Shown here: piece by piece, positions 47,757-59,579 of the stretch
Layout of the letters: every line of letters starts with the position of its first letter
How positions within the stretch are numbered: position 1 is the first letter of the stretch
From: Alkalisalibacterium limincola
Lineage (GTDB): Bacteria > Pseudomonadota > Gammaproteobacteria > Xanthomonadales > Xanthomonadaceae
Length of the DNA: 64,000 nucleotides
Direction: 5' to 3'
Assembly: GCF_008017755.1 (NCBI RefSeq)
Contig: NZ_VRTS01000003.1
Location: 310,001 to 374,000 of the forward strand
Position numbers and translations under genes: made by a program
The notes under the pieces: generated by a model
What the model was told of the DNA's origin: nothing
Database searches by the model: none
Seen by the model: the letters and a program-made list of their open reading frames with translations, nothing else

Positions 47757-48263
47757 TCAGCGGCTCTGCTCGATCGCACCCTGGTACCACAGCTGCGCGT
47801 CCTGCGTGTCGGACTCGCGGCGGCGGCGACGCTCGGCCACCGTGAAGCAGCTGGTCTGGCGCATGCGGGTGCCCACCGTCTGCTCACGCGTGCACACCAG
47901 GCGGCTGTCCGCGGCCACGCCGGTCAGCATCGTGTTGATCTTTTCCTGCTCGTTGAACACGCGGATGCGCTGCTCCTCGCTCATCGCGTCGATCGAGCCG
48001 GCCGACTCCAGCCAGGTGCCGATGCGGTCGAGCGATTCCATCACCTCGCGCTTCTGCATCGCGTTGATCTCCGCGTAGGTGTCGCCGGACTCGATCTCGT
48101 TGACCAGCTGGTGGCGACGCTCGGCAAAGACCTCGGCAGTCACTGCGGCACGGTCCGAACCCAGGTTCAGGTGCTCGTTGCCGCCGGACTGCAGCTTGGC
48201 GGAAGCCAGCGGGGAAAATGCCAGGGCCATGGCGATGGCGGCGGCAGAAATGATCTCTTTCAT
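47757..48263 (-). CDS. Small exported protein of unknown function
   Basis: 168 residues. ATG 48263 gives MKEIISAAAIAMALAFSPLA with cleavage after ASA. The mature part is helical and charged (AVTAEVFAERRHQLVNEIES, AMSEEQRIRVFNEQEKINTM, RLVCTREQTVGTRMRQTSCF), with a pair of cysteines that may form a disulfide. Resembles short Xanthomonadales exported proteins of unknown function; no domain recognised. Leftward, after tRNA-Val. Confidence 0.7.
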   Translation of the reverse strand: MKEIISAAAIAMALAFSPLASAKLQSGGNEHLNLGSDRAAVTAEVFAERRHQLVNEIESGDTYAEINAMQKREVMESLDRIGTWLESAGSIDAMSEEQRIRVFNEQEKINTMLTGVAADSRLVCTREQTVGTRMRQTSCFTVAERRRRRESDTQDAQLWYQGAIEQSR

Positions 48264-48548
48264 GCAATTAGCCCTTTTTCGACGATATTGAAGTTCAGTG
48301 CGTTCACCATATCCAATTTTCACCGCGGTTTCACAACTGACAAAAGTCACGGTCCATGTGCATGTCAAAACCGGCGGTCCCCGGACGCCCAGGCAGGCCT
48401 CCGGGGAGGATCAGACCACGTCAAACGCCAAAGTGAGCGCGCAGCGGCCACGATCAGTGCAGGCTTCCGGACAGTGGTGCCGCTGCGCGAATGACGAGCG
48501 CCGCTGGCCCGGATGCAATAATCGGCCTTCCCCTCGCCGGCCCCACCC

Positions 48549-49325
48549 ATGCCCCAGGACCCGACCCGCCTGCTAGACGCCCTGCTGCCGCTGGCCCGCG
48601 AGGCCGGCGACGCGATCATGGCGGTGTACGCCACCGACTTCCGGGTCGACGACAAGGACGACGCCTCACCGGTCACCGCCGCGGATGCCATCGCCGAGCG
48701 CATCATCCTGGCCGGGCTGGCCACGCTGTCACCAGGCGTGCCGGTGGTGGCCGAGGAAGCCGTCGCCGCAGGGCACATGCCCGAGATCGGCGATCGCTTC
48801 TGGCTGGTCGATCCACTGGACGGCACGCGCGAGTTCGTCAAGCGCAACGGCGAGTTCACCGTGAACATCGCGCTGGTCGAGCGCGGCCGCGCCGTTCTGG
48901 GCGTGGTCCTGGCCCCGGCCCAGGCGCGCATGTACAGCGGCGCGATCGGGTTCGGCGCCCACGTGGAAGACCGCGACGGCCGGCGGCCCATCCACTGCCG
49001 GGTGCCACCGCGCGAAGGGCTCACCGTCGTGGCCAGCCGATCGCACGGCGACGCCGATGCGCTTCAGGCCTTCCTCGGCGGGCGCCAGGTGGCCGAGCTG
49101 GTCAATGTCGGCTCGTCGCTGAAGCTGTGCCTGGTGGCCGAGGGCCGCGCCGACGTCTATCCCAGGCTGGGGCGCACGATGGAATGGGACATCGCGGCCG
49201 GCCATGCCGTGCTGGCGGCCGCCGGCGGACGCGTGCTGCGCGCCGACGACCACCAACCCCTGGCCTACGGCAAGCCCGGCATGGAGAACCCGCACTTCGT
49301 CGCCTGGGGGGCCGAGCCGGGCTGA
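48549..49325 (+). CDS. cysQ: 3'(2'),5'-bisphosphate nucleotidase
   Basis: Hydrolyses PAP (and PAPS) to AMP, clearing the by-product of sulfate assimilation. 258 residues of the inositol-monophosphatase superfamily: DDKDDASPVTAADAIAERII (motif with metal Asp/Glu), VVAEEAVAAGH, FWLVDPLDGTREFVKRNGEF (the DPLDGTxxF motif), and RTMEWDIAAGHAVLAAAGG (the WDxAAG motif). Fits functionally with cysD and cysNC at 55-58 kb. ATG 48549. Confidence 0.93.
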   Translation: MPQDPTRLLDALLPLAREAGDAIMAVYATDFRVDDKDDASPVTAADAIAERIILAGLATLSPGVPVVAEEAVAAGHMPEIGDRFWLVDPLDGTREFVKRNGEFTVNIALVERGRAVLGVVLAPAQARMYSGAIGFGAHVEDRDGRRPIHCRVPPREGLTVVASRSHGDADALQAFLGGRQVAELVNVGSSLKLCLVAEGRADVYPRLGRTMEWDIAAGHAVLAAAGGRVLRADDHQPLAYGKPGMENPHFVAWGAEPG

Positions 49326-49390
49326 ACAAGGCCGGAGCGCCGGCGTTTTCGCGTTGACAGGCATTGTCTTCCACGCAAGGACGCCCACCC

Positions 49391-50430
49391 ATGCCTTCCT
49401 CCGTTTCCCGCCCCGGCAACCCGGCGCTCATCGTCACCGCCGCAGCACTCGCCATGGCGCTTTGCACCCTCGGACCGGCCCAGGCCCAGGGCCGGATGGC
49501 GCCAGCCCCCGCGCCGCAGGGTGGGCACCAGACCGAACTGTCCAACGGGGTTCCCATCGAGAACCTCAGTGCCCCGACCGATGGGCTGCTGGCCTACTAC
49601 ATCGACGTCCCACCCGATTCGGGCCACCTGATCATAGAAACCAGCGGTGGCACCGGCGATGCCGACATCTACGTCGGATTCGAGTTCGAACCCACCCTGG
49701 TGGAGTTCGACTGCGTCGGCTGGCTGGCCGGAAACGAAGAGCGCTGCTGGTTCCCGATTCCCGACACGGGCCGCTACAACATCCTCGTGCATGCCTACGA
49801 GGCCTTCGAAGGCCTGCGCCTGGAGGCCAGCTACAGCGACGAGCGCCCCGAGGTCACGCCCCTGGCCAATGGCCAGACCGTGCCGGTGGAAGTGCCCGCC
49901 GGCCGGATGAACTACTACTCGTTCTTCGTCGAGGAAGGCAGCACCGACCTGATCGTGGAGATGCGCGGCGGGCCCGACACCACCGGCGACTCCGAGCTCT
50001 ACGTCCGCCACGGCGCCCCGCCGGTGCAGGACGAGTTCTACTGGGACTGCGCCCCTGGATCGACGGCAACGACGAGACCTGCATCTTCGAGGACCCCGAA
50101 CCCGGCCTGTGGTACGCCGGCGTGGAGGCCTGGCACGAATTCGGCGATGTGATCGACGTGACCCTGAGGGCGCGGTGGACCACCCCCGCCACCGACGTCC
50201 CCGGCAACCTGCAGGTGCAGTCGAACGGGTCGCGCCTGCGCTCGGTCCACCAGTTGAGCTGGACCGGCGGCCTGGAGGTCATCGACATCCTGCTCAACGG
50301 TGAGGTGGTGCACCAGGGGCCCAACGACGGCAGCCACACCCATCGCGTCATGGCCTGGCAGCTGCCGGCCGAGTGGCAGGTATGCAATGCCGACACCCTG
50401 GAGTGCTCCCCGCTCATCCTCGCCCGCTGA
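49391..50430 (+). CDS. Exported two-PPC-domain protein, copy A, one apparent frameshift
   Basis: 346 residues after correction. Signal peptide near residues 10-35 (ALIVTAAALAMALCTLGPAQAQ). Two bacterial pre-peptidase C-terminal (PPC) beta-sandwich domains: the first around LSAPTDGLLAYYIDVPP and GGTGDADIYVGFEFEP, the second around VEVPAGRMNYYSFFVEEGS and GDSELYVRHGAPP. An Ig/fibronectin-like end follows (LQVQSNGSRLRSVHQLSW). Cysteines occur in pairs (FDCVGWLAGNEERCWFP) as expected for disulfides. One base is missing in the C run 50052-50055; with it the length is 1,041 nt. Paralog of the gene at 53866-54849. Confidence 0.85.
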
Positions 50431-50636
50431 GCGCATTCCTTCGCCCGGGGCTGCGTCCAAGCGCCCCGGGCCGACCGGCTGGACCTGCCGTTCAGATATC
50501 TGAGCGCGGCGAAACGGCAGCGCGTGCAAGCTGGGATGTGAATCACATTCCACCGGCCCGGCCAGTAGCGACAATGGTGCATGGCGTCATGCCCGGCCCC
50601 CTGCCCGGTGCGGCTCGTCCGAACCGGCGCTCCAGG

Positions 50637-52552
<1,916 letters not shown>

Positions 52553-52556
<4 letters not shown>

Positions 52557-53737
52557 GTCCAACCCGCTTGCTGATCCTCGACGACGAGCACGACGTCGGC
52601 GCCACCATCGCCGCCGTGGCTGGCTCCATGGGCCTCGGCGCCCGGGTGACCTGCGAGCCGGCGGCCTTCTTCGAGGCGCTCGAGGACTACCAGCCCCACG
52701 TCATCGCGCTGGACCTGATGATGCCGATGATGGACGGCCTCGAGATCATCGAGCAACTGGGTCAGCGCGGCTGCGGTGCACAGCTGATGATCACCAGCGG
52801 CCTGGGCACCCAGATCCTCGACGCGGCGCGACGCACTGCGGTGGAGCACGGCCTGCAGCTGGCCGGCGTGCTGCCCAAACCCTTCAGCAACGGCCAGCTG
52901 AAGGACCTCCTGCTGAGCGTCGACATGGGCGATGCATCGACAGTGGACCGCCCAGCCCAGTCCCCGGCCCATGCCGCCAACGGCTGCGCGGCCGCCTTGC
53001 GCGATGCCCTGGCCAACAACGAAGTGCGGCCCTGGTTCCAGCCCAAGGTGGCCTGTGCCGACGGCCGCCTGGTCGGGTTCGAGGCGCTGGTGCGCTGGCA
53101 CGACCCGGTGCGTGGCGTGCAACCGGCCGACCGCATCATCCCGCTGGCCGAGGACAACGGCCTCATCGACACGCTGACCTGGAGCATGCTGGAGCAGAGC
53201 CTGGCCTGGCTGTCCGGGAACTTCCCCGACAGCGACCTGCACATGGCGGTCAACCTGTCCGCACGCAGCTCGCTGTCCACCAACACGTTCATGAGCGGCC
53301 TGGTGGCGCTGTGCGAGCGCCACGGCGTACCGCCTGCCCGCCTGGCGTTGGAGCTCACCGAATCCCACGCGATGGTCGACGAGCGCGGCTCGCTCAGCCA
53401 GCTCACGCGGCTGCGCATGCGTGGCTTCCGACTGGCCATCGACGACTTCGGCACCGGCTTCTCCACGCTGCAGCAGTTGCTGCGCCTTCCGTTCTCCGAG
53501 ATCAAGCTCGACCGCAGCTTCGTGCTGCAGTCCACGCACGACCCTGCCTCGCGTGCGGTCATCGAGTCGCTGGTCGAGCTGGGCCACAAGCTGGACCTGG
53601 GCTGCACCGCCGAGGGCGTGGAGGACCAGCGCACGCTGGACTACCTGCGAGAGCTAGGCTGCGACCACGCCCAGGGCTACCACATCGCCCGCCCGATGCC
53701 GGGCGACGAGGCGCTGGCCTGGGTGGCCGCGAGGTAA
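52553..53737 (+). CDS. Response regulator with EAL c-di-GMP phosphodiesterase domain
   Basis: 394 residues, GTG start 52553 overlapping the kinase stop (GTGA). Receiver about 1-120: ILDDEHDVGATIAAV with the acid pair, phospho-acceptor Asp54 in VIALDLMMPMMDGLEII, and the conserved Lys in GVLPKPFSNG. EAL domain about 145-385: FQPKVACADGRLVGFEALVR, VNLSARSSLSTN, IDDFGTGFSTLQQLL, IKLDRSFVLQS and CTAEGVEDQ. Metal and catalytic residues appear intact, so phosphorylation by the upstream kinase likely lowers c-di-GMP. Confidence 0.92.
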
Positions 53738-53790
53738 ACGGCAGCTGAAACCGCCCTGTCCGCCCCTTTCGATCGGACGCGTTGAGTAGA

Positions 53791-53826
53791 TGGAACCACC
53801 CGTTCGATCCAGGTCGGGTGGTTCCA
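53791..53826. promoter_or_regulatory. Perfect 11-bp inverted repeat upstream of the second PPC gene
   Basis: Arms tggaaccaccc (53791-53801) and gggtggttcca (53816-53826) with a 14-base spacer, ending 39 bases before the ATG of the PPC protein gene. Either an operator for a dimeric regulator or, less likely because no T tract follows, the terminator of the EAL gene. Confidence 0.55.
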
Positions 53827-53865
53827 AACATTCGATTCGATGATCTTCTCTTTTGGGGGTGTCAC

Positions 53866-54849
53866 ATGAAGGAAATTCGCCGCGGGCTGCCATTGGCTGC
53901 CCTGTCCACCGCGCTGCTCGCTCTGGCAGCGCTTCCAGCCATCGCCACCGCGCAGACTCCAGTCAACAATGGCGAGCCGGTCTTCGGCCTGACCGCCCCC
54001 ACCGGAGGCCAGCTCCTCTTCGTCATCGACGTCCCCGAAGGCAGCCACGACCTGCTGGTGGTGACCTCCGGCGGTCCCGGCGATGCCGACCTGGCCATCC
54101 GCCAGGGCGAGCTTCCCACCTTCGAGGAAAATGACTGCGCCTCCTTCACCGTAGGCAACCAGGATGCCTGCCTGATCGAATCTCCCGCCGCCGGCGAGTG
54201 GTTCATCCTGATCGATGCATGGGTCGAGTTCGAAGGCCTGGCGCTGGTCGCGTCCTTCGAGGACGAGCCCGCGCAGATCACCCCGCTGGAAGCGGATGTC
54301 GACCTTCCCGTCGCCGGCCCCCCCGGTTCGATGAGCTGGTTCAGCGTGGAGGTTCCCGAGGGCGCCGGGGAAGTGGTCGTGGAGATCTTCCCGGAGGAAG
54401 GCAGCACCGGTGACGGCGACCTGTTCGTGCGCTTCGGCGAGCGCCCGCTTCCCAATGGTTCCGACTGGGATTGCCGCCCGTTCGCGGTGGGCAGCGAGGA
54501 ACAGTGCGTCCTGACCGATCCCCAGGCCGGGACCTGGTACATCGGCGTGCATGCCTGGCCCGACAGCGGTGAGCTGGCCAACGTGCGCATCCTCGCCACC
54601 GGCGACCTGGGCGAAGTGGAGCCGCCCGCGATTCCCAGCAACCTGACCGTCACGCTGAGCGGCCCGCGCATGCGTCCCGACCACAACCTCTCCTGGGACG
54701 GCGGCGGCGAGACCGTCGACGTGTGGCTCAACGGCGCGATCGTCTTCACCGGCGCCAACACCGGCAGCTACACGCAGCGCGTTCCCATCCTGTTCGGCGC
54801 CACCAACTGGCAGGTCTGCAACGCCGGCACCACGGAGTGCACCGACTGA
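53866..54849 (+). CDS. Exported two-PPC-domain protein, copy B
   Basis: 327 residues. Signal peptide LPLAALSTALLALAALPAIA before TAQTP. First PPC domain around LTAPTGGQLLFVIDVPEGS and GGPGDADLAIRQGELP; second around VAGPPGSMSWFSVEVPEGAG and GDGDLFVRFGERPLP; then a fibronectin-like end with PSNLTVTLSGPRMRPDHNLS and a terminal WQVCNAGTTECTD that matches copy A (WQVCNADTLECS). Cysteine pairs are conserved between the two copies. PPC domains usually follow secreted proteases; here no protease is fused. Starts at ATG 53866 after a GGGGGTGTC sequence. Probably surface or extracellular, regulated with the adjacent signalling pair. Confidence 0.88.
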   Translation: MKEIRRGLPLAALSTALLALAALPAIATAQTPVNNGEPVFGLTAPTGGQLLFVIDVPEGSHDLLVVTSGGPGDADLAIRQGELPTFEENDCASFTVGNQDACLIESPAAGEWFILIDAWVEFEGLALVASFEDEPAQITPLEADVDLPVAGPPGSMSWFSVEVPEGAGEVVVEIFPEEGSTGDGDLFVRFGERPLPNGSDWDCRPFAVGSEEQCVLTDPQAGTWYIGVHAWPDSGELANVRILATGDLGEVEPPAIPSNLTVTLSGPRMRPDHNLSWDGGGETVDVWLNGAIVFTGANTGSYTQRVPILFGATNWQVCNAGTTECTD

Positions 54850-54865
54850 CGGCAGCCCGTCCAGC

Positions 54866-54915
54866 GGCCCCGCAACCGGGGCCCTGCACCCGGCCGGCCC
54901 GAACCGGCCGGGTGC
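54866..54915 (+). terminator. Two consecutive GC hairpins after the second PPC gene
   Basis: First ggcccc/ggggcc (54866-54871, 54878-54883), second with 12-base arms gcacccggccgg/ccggccgggtgc (54886-54897, 54904-54915). No clear T tract, so termination is plausible rather than proven. Confidence 0.55.
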
Positions 54916-54999
54916 CCTGTCCGCCACGGCCCGGCCTCCGCGTTGTATGGTGCATCCACCCGACCCGGCAACCTGCCCGGTCCACGACGGGGGCACGGC

Positions 55000-55089
55000 A
55001 TGAAGGCGCACAAGAACAGCGTGGCAACAGTGATCCTGTTCACCGTCGTGCTGATCATCCTGTCACTGCCCTGGGTCAGCGGGGTCTAG
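55000..55089 (+). CDS. 29-residue single-helix membrane peptide
   Basis: ATG 55000 to TAG 55089 encodes MKAHKNSVATVILFTVVLII followed by LSLPWVSGV: a basic start and one hydrophobic helix of about 18 residues. A GGGGGC lies near the ribosome-site position. It fits a small membrane peptide but could be a chance frame; no homolog is recognised. Located between the second PPC gene and the convergent cysNC. Confidence 0.45.
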   Translation: MKAHKNSVATVILFTVVLIILSLPWVSGV

Positions 55090-55107
55090 CCCCCAACCAT
55101 CACCCCG

Positions 55108-56994
55108 TCACGGCGCCAGCAGTCGCGCCAGCACCGCCTCGGCCAGCTCTTCGGCCTGTGCCGACATCGTGTCCAGGCGCAGCTCCGCGTTCTCGGGCAC
55201 CTCGTAGGGCGACCCGATGCCGGTGAAGTTCGGCAGCTCGCCGCGCCGCGCCTTCGCGTACAGGCCCTTCGCATCGCGCCGCTCGCACTCCGCCAGCGGC
55301 GTGTCGACGAACACCTCGATGAACTCGTCCGCGTCGAAATACTCGCGCACCATGCGCCGCTCGGCCCGGAACGGCGAGATGAAGCTCACCAGCACCACCA
55401 GCCCGGCATCGACCATCAGCCGGCTCACCTCGCCGACCCGGCGGATGTTCTCCACCCGGTCCTCGTCGGTGAAGCCCAGGTCGCGGTTGAGGCCGTGGCG
55501 CACGTTGTCCCCATCCAGCAGGTAGGTGTGGAAGCCGCGCGAGAGCAGCTTCTTCTCCACCAGGTTGGCGATCGTCGACTTGCCCGAACCCGACAGGCCG
55601 GTGAACCACACGCAGCGCGGCACCTGGCCCTTGATCCGCGCCCGCGCCGCCTTGTCCACGTCCATCGACTGCCAGTGGATGTTGGTGGCCCGGCGCAGCG
55701 CGAAGTCGATGACCCCGGCCGCCACCGTGGCGTTGGTCTGCCGGTCCACCAGCACGAAGCCGCCCAGCTCGCGGCACTGCGCATAGGGCTCGAACACCAC
55801 CGGCTGGTCCAGGTCCAGGTTCACCGCCGCCACCGCATTGAGCTCCAGCCGCTTCGCCGCGATGTGCGCCTGCGTGTCCACGTCGACCTGGTGCTTGATC
55901 TCGCTGACCTGGGCACCGACCGTGCGCGTGCCGATCTGCAGCCAGTACGGACGCCCCGGCAGCAGCGGCTGCACATCCATCCACAGCAGGTGTGCGCCGA
56001 ACTGGTCTGAGGCCTCCGGCGGGTCGGCCACGGCAGCCAGCACGTCACCCCGGCTCACGTCGATCTCGTCGGCCAGCGCCAGCACCACCGGCTGTCCCGC
56101 ATGGGCGCGCTGCACCGCCTGCGTGCCCACATGGATCGACGCTACCCGCGAACGGCGGCCCGACGGCAGGGCCACCACCGCCTCGCCCACCGCCACGCCC
56201 CCGCCCAGCAGGGTGCCGGCGAAGCCGCGGAAATCCGGGTTCGGCCGGCACACCCATTGCACCGGCAGCCGGAACGGACCCGACGCCGCCTCTCCGGCCG
56301 CCTCCGCGGCCTGCTCCAATACCTGCAACAGGCCCGGGCCCTCGTACCAGGGCGTGGCGTCCGAGGCCGCCACCAGGTTGTCACCGTGCAGCGCCGACAC
56401 CGGCACCGCGCTGACGCGGCCGATGCCCAGGTGCCCGGCCAGCGCCTCGTAGTCGGCCACGATCGCGTCGAACACCGCCTCGTCGAAACCCACCCGGTCC
56501 ATCTTGTTCACCGCCAGCACCACGTGGTCGATGCCCAGCAGCGACACGATCCACGAATGCCGGCGCGTCTGCGGCAACACCCCCTTGCGCGCATCCACCA
56601 GCACCACCGCCAGGCTGGCGGTGGATGCCCCCGGTGGCCATGTTGCGCGTGTACTGCTCGTGCCCCGGCAGTCGGCCACGATGAACTTGGCCCGCTCGGT
56701 GGCGAAGTAGCGGTAGGCCACGTCGATGGTGATGCCCTGCTCGCGCTCGGCCGCCAGCCCGTCGAGCAGCAGGGCGAAGTCCAGCGCCTCGCCCTGGGTG
56801 CCATGGCGCCGGCTGTCGTCGGCCAGCGCGGCCACCTGGTCCTCGAACAGCCCGCGGGTGTCGTGCAGCAGCCGCCCGATCAGCGTGCTCTTGCCGTCGT
56901 CCACGCTGCCGCAGGTGATCAGGCGCAGCAGCGGCTTGGTCTCGTGGCGCTTCAGGCACGCGGCCACATCGGGTCCACCCCCGGTCGTGGCCAT
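55108..56994 (-). CDS. cysNC: Bifunctional sulfate adenylyltransferase subunit 1 / APS kinase, two compensating indels
   Basis: 628 residues, normal for CysNC. CysN GTPase part: G1 [21 protein letters not shown]4 [12 protein letters not shown], then translation-factor-like beta-barrel domains to about residue 430. CysC part from about 455 has the P-loop [20 protein letters not shown] and [16 protein letters not shown]. The GTPase G3 site should read [15 protein letters not shown] but reads [15 protein letters not shown] here, because one base is missing at 56667-56668 and one is added at 56628-56632; outside these 35-40 bases the frame is intact. Start ATG 56994 overlaps the cysD stop (TGATG). 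Confidence 0.95.
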   Translation of the reverse strand: MATTGGGPDVAACLKRHETKPLLRLITCGSVDDGKSTLIGRLLHDTRGLFEDQVAALADDSRRHGTQGEALDFALLLDGLAAEREQGITIDVAYRYFATERAKFIVADCRGTSSTRATWPPGASTASLAVVLVDARKGVLPQTRRHSWIVSLLGIDHVVLAVNKMDRVGFDEAVFDAIVADYEALAGHLGIGRVSAVPVSALHGDNLVAASDATPWYEGPGLLQVLEQAAEAAGEAASGPFRLPVQWVCRPNPDFRGFAGTLLGGGVAVGEAVVALPSGRRSRVASIHVGTQAVQRAHAGQPVVLALADEIDVSRGDVLAAVADPPEASDQFGAHLLWMDVQPLLPGRPYWLQIGTRTVGAQVSEIKHQVDVDTQAHIAAKRLELNAVAAVNLDLDQPVVFEPYAQCRELGGFVLVDRQTNATVAAGVIDFALRRATNIHWQSMDVDKAARARIKGQVPRCVWFTGLSGSGKSTIANLVEKKLLSRGFHTYLLDGDNVRHGLNRDLGFTDEDRVENIRRVGEVSRLMVDAGLVVLVSFISPFRAERRMVREYFDADEFIEVFVDTPLAECERRDAKGLYAKARRGELPNFTGIGSPYEVPENAELRLDTMSAQAEELAEAVLARLLAP

Positions 56995-57902
56995 CAGAAG
57001 TAGCCCTCCTGCTTCTTGTGTTCCATCGAAGCGCCTGCGTCGTGGTCGATCAACCGGCCCTGCCGCTCCGAGGTCGTGGCCACCAGCATCTCGGCGACCA
57101 CCTTCTCCAGCGTGTCCGCATCGGACTCCACCGCACCGGTCAACGGATAGCAGCCCAGCGTGCGGAAGCGCACGCGGCGCATGCGCACCTCGTCCGCCTG
57201 CACCGGCAGGCGGGCGTCGTCGACCATCAGCAGCGCGCCATCGCGCTCCACCACCGGGCGCTCGGCGGCGAAGTACAGCGAGGGCACCGGGATCTGCTCG
57301 CGGTAGATGTAGAGCCACACATCGAGCTCGGTCCAGTTCGACAGCGGGAACACCCGCACGCTCTCTCCCTCGTGGATGCGCGCGTTGTACAGGTTCCACA
57401 GCTCCGGCCGCTGGTTCTTCGGGTCCCAGCGGTGCTGGGCCGTGCGGAAGGAGAAGATGCGCTCCTTCGCCCGCGAGCGCTCCTCGTCGCGGCGCGCCCC
57501 ACCGATCGCCGCATCCACCCGGTGCAGGTCCAGCGCCTGCCGCAGCGCCTGGGTCTTCATCACGTCGGTGTGCACGCGCGCCCCATGGCTGATCGGGCCG
57601 ATGCCCCGCGCCAGCCCGTCCGGGTTGGTGTGCGTGAGCAGCGTGCAGCCGGTCTCGGCCACGCGCCGGTCGCGGAACGCGATCATCTCGGCGAACTTCC
57701 AGCCCGTGTCCACGTGCAGCAGCGGGATCGGCGGCGGCGCCGGATGGAAGGCCTTCACCAGCAGGTGCAGCAGCACCGAGGAATCCTTTCCCACCGAGTA
57801 CAGCATCACCGGTCGGGCGAAGCCGGCGGCCACCTCGCGCAGGATGTGGATCGCCTCGGCTTCCAGCCGGTCGAGGTGGGACACGTGGGGCTCGGGGATC
57901 AT
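56994..57902 (-). CDS. cysD: Sulfate adenylyltransferase subunit 2
   Basis: 302 residues of the PP-loop ATP pyrophosphatase family. [20 protein letters not shown] is the PP-loop; further conserved parts are [58 protein letters not shown] and [16 protein letters not shown]. With CysN it makes APS from sulfate and ATP. ATG 57902; stop coupled to cysNC. First gene of the leftward operon. Confidence 0.97.
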   Translation of the reverse strand: MIPEPHVSHLDRLEAEAIHILREVAAGFARPVMLYSVGKDSSVLLHLLVKAFHPAPPPIPLLHVDTGWKFAEMIAFRDRRVAETGCTLLTHTNPDGLARGIGPISHGARVHTDVMKTQALRQALDLHRVDAAIGGARRDEERSRAKERIFSFRTAQHRWDPKNQRPELWNLYNARIHEGESVRVFPLSNWTELDVWLYIYREQIPVPSLYFAAERPVVERDGALLMVDDARLPVQADEVRMRRVRFRTLGCYPLTGAVESDADTLEKVVAEMLVATTSERQGRLIDHDAGASMEHKKQEGYF

Positions 57903-58058
57903 CGGTGGCTCCGCTGCGACCGCTCATCATAACGACCGCCCCCGCCCGCCCCAAGCTGAACCTTTCCCACGCCGGCCGGACCGGTAGCGACGCGCATCAC
58001 AGTTGGACGACGTCCGTACGTGGCAGTATGCAGGCCGGTCCTCCACGGCCTTCCGGAC

Positions 58059-59003
58059 ATGATCACCCCCACCCACGACTTTCGCGCCTGCGCCAGGGAG
58101 AGCATCGCCTACCTGCGGGCGCGGCTGGCCTTCGACCTGGTCATGGTCACGCACGTGGAAGGCAACGACTGGATCGTGCTGGATGTCGAGGCCACCGGCT
58201 ACGACGTCAAGGCCGGCGACATCCTGAAGTGGGACGAATCCTTCTGCATCCGCATGCTCGATGGCCGCGGCCCGCGCGTCGCACCCGACGCCCGCGCCGT
58301 CGGGGCCTACCGGGGTGCGGCCATCGCCGACCGCTTCGAGATCGGCGCCTACGTCGGCATCCCCCTCGTGCTGGAGAACGGCCACCTGTTCGGCACCTTG
58401 TGTGGCCTCAACCGCCGCACGGCCGGCCACGAGCTGCTGGCCGAGCAGCCGACCCTGGAACTGATCGGCCGTCTGCTCAGCGGCGTGCTGCAGGCTGAAC
58501 TCAAGGCCGGGCGCGCCTCGCGCCAGGCCGAGCGCTACCGCGAGGAAGCGCTGAGCGACGTCATGACCGGACTCAACAACCGCCGTGGCTGGGATCTGCT
58601 GCTGGCCGCCGAGGACGAGCGCTGCGCACGCTACGGCTACAACGCCGCCGTGCTGGTCATGGACCTGGACGAACTCAAGTCGATCAACGACACCCGCGGC
58701 CACGCCGCCGGCGACGAGCTCATCCGCCGCGCCGGCAGCGTGCTCGAGGCGCATGCGCGCGAGAACGACATCATCGCCCGGCTGGGCGGCGACGAGTTCG
58801 GGCTGATCGTCGCGGAGGCCGATGCCGGTGGCCTGGACCTCCTGACCGCGCGCTACCGCCAGGCCTTCGAACGGGCCGGCATCGCGGTGTCGATCGGCGC
58901 CGCCGTCCGCGACCACAAGGGCGGTCTGCGCGAAGCCTGGACCCAGGCCGATGCACTGATGTACCTGCACAAGCGCACCGAGGCCATGGCCAGCGCCACC
59001 TAG
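58059..59003 (+). CDS. GAF-GGDEF diguanylate cyclase
   Basis: 314 residues. A GAF domain (about 10-155; LAFDLVMVTHVEGNDWIVLD, GAYVGIPLVLENGHLFGTLC) precedes a GGDEF domain (about 170-310): DVMTGLNNRRGWDLLLAAED, VLVMDLDELKSINDTRGHAA, and RLGGDEFGLIV with the intact active site. An RxxD inhibitory site is not evident. ATG 58059 is favoured over 58020 because it begins the GAF domain. Divergent from cysD. Its stop overlaps the convergent VanZ-like gene by four bases. Confidence 0.9.
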   Translation: MITPTHDFRACARESIAYLRARLAFDLVMVTHVEGNDWIVLDVEATGYDVKAGDILKWDESFCIRMLDGRGPRVAPDARAVGAYRGAAIADRFEIGAYVGIPLVLENGHLFGTLCGLNRRTAGHELLAEQPTLELIGRLLSGVLQAELKAGRASRQAERYREEALSDVMTGLNNRRGWDLLLAAEDERCARYGYNAAVLVMDLDELKSINDTRGHAAGDELIRRAGSVLEAHARENDIIARLGGDEFGLIVAEADAGGLDLLTARYRQAFERAGIAVSIGAAVRDHKGGLREAWTQADALMYLHKRTEAMASAT

Positions 59004-59494
59004 TCGCCGCGCCCCCGCCGCGCCCGGCGCCAGGCCATCGCCAGCAGCGTGCCCAGCCCGCCCAGCACCAGTCCGGCCGCCGCGCCCAGCAGGTTCACCT
59101 GCACGTCGGCCAGGTGCGCCTCGCGCCAGTCCAGCAGGCCCTGCACCAGCTCCGAGAACACCGCCAGCAGCACCAGCACGCCCATCACCCGCAGCACGCG
59201 CAGGTCCGGACGCAGCAGCCACAGCAGCAGCGCCATCCACGCGAAACCCACGAAGTGCGCCACCTGCCCCGCCGACCAGGGCAGCGCGGCCGCCAACTGG
59301 TAGACCAGGCCCACCAGCGTGGCGCCGAACAGGCTGCGCACCTGCCCGCCGGGCAGGAACAAGGCGGCCGAGAACACCAGCGAGGTGAGCACCAGCGCCA
59401 CGGCCGCCAGCGGCCGCCGGCCCCAGGCCAGCCACACGCTCACCCCAGCACCATCACCACCACCACGCGTTATGGTGCCCACGTCCTCGACCAT
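59000..59494 (-). CDS. VanZ-family membrane protein
   Basis: 164 residues with four predicted helices (AVALVLTSLVFSAALFL; LFGATLVGLVYQLAAALP; FVGFAWMALLLWLL; NLLGAAAGLVLGGLGTLLAM). The VanZ signature is FSELVQGLLDWREAHLADVQ, followed by VNLLGAAAG (E-x-x-Q...R...D-x-x-N). Family members confer teicoplanin resistance in enterococci but in proteobacteria the role is unknown. The annotated start at 59494 is the first in frame; an internal start is possible. Confidence 0.8.
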   Translation of the reverse strand: MVEDVGTITRGGGDGAGVSVWLAWGRRPLAAVALVLTSLVFSAALFLPGGQVRSLFGATLVGLVYQLAAALPWSAGQVAHFVGFAWMALLLWLLRPDLRVLRVMGVLVLLAVFSELVQGLLDWREAHLADVQVNLLGAAAGLVLGGLGTLLAMAWRRARRGRGD

Positions 59495-59579
59495 GCATCA
59501 CCCGTGTGCGGATCCAGGCACAAGGGTGCCGACCCCGCCCCCGACCGCGGCTGAACCACGCCGGGTCGGGGAAGTCGCC

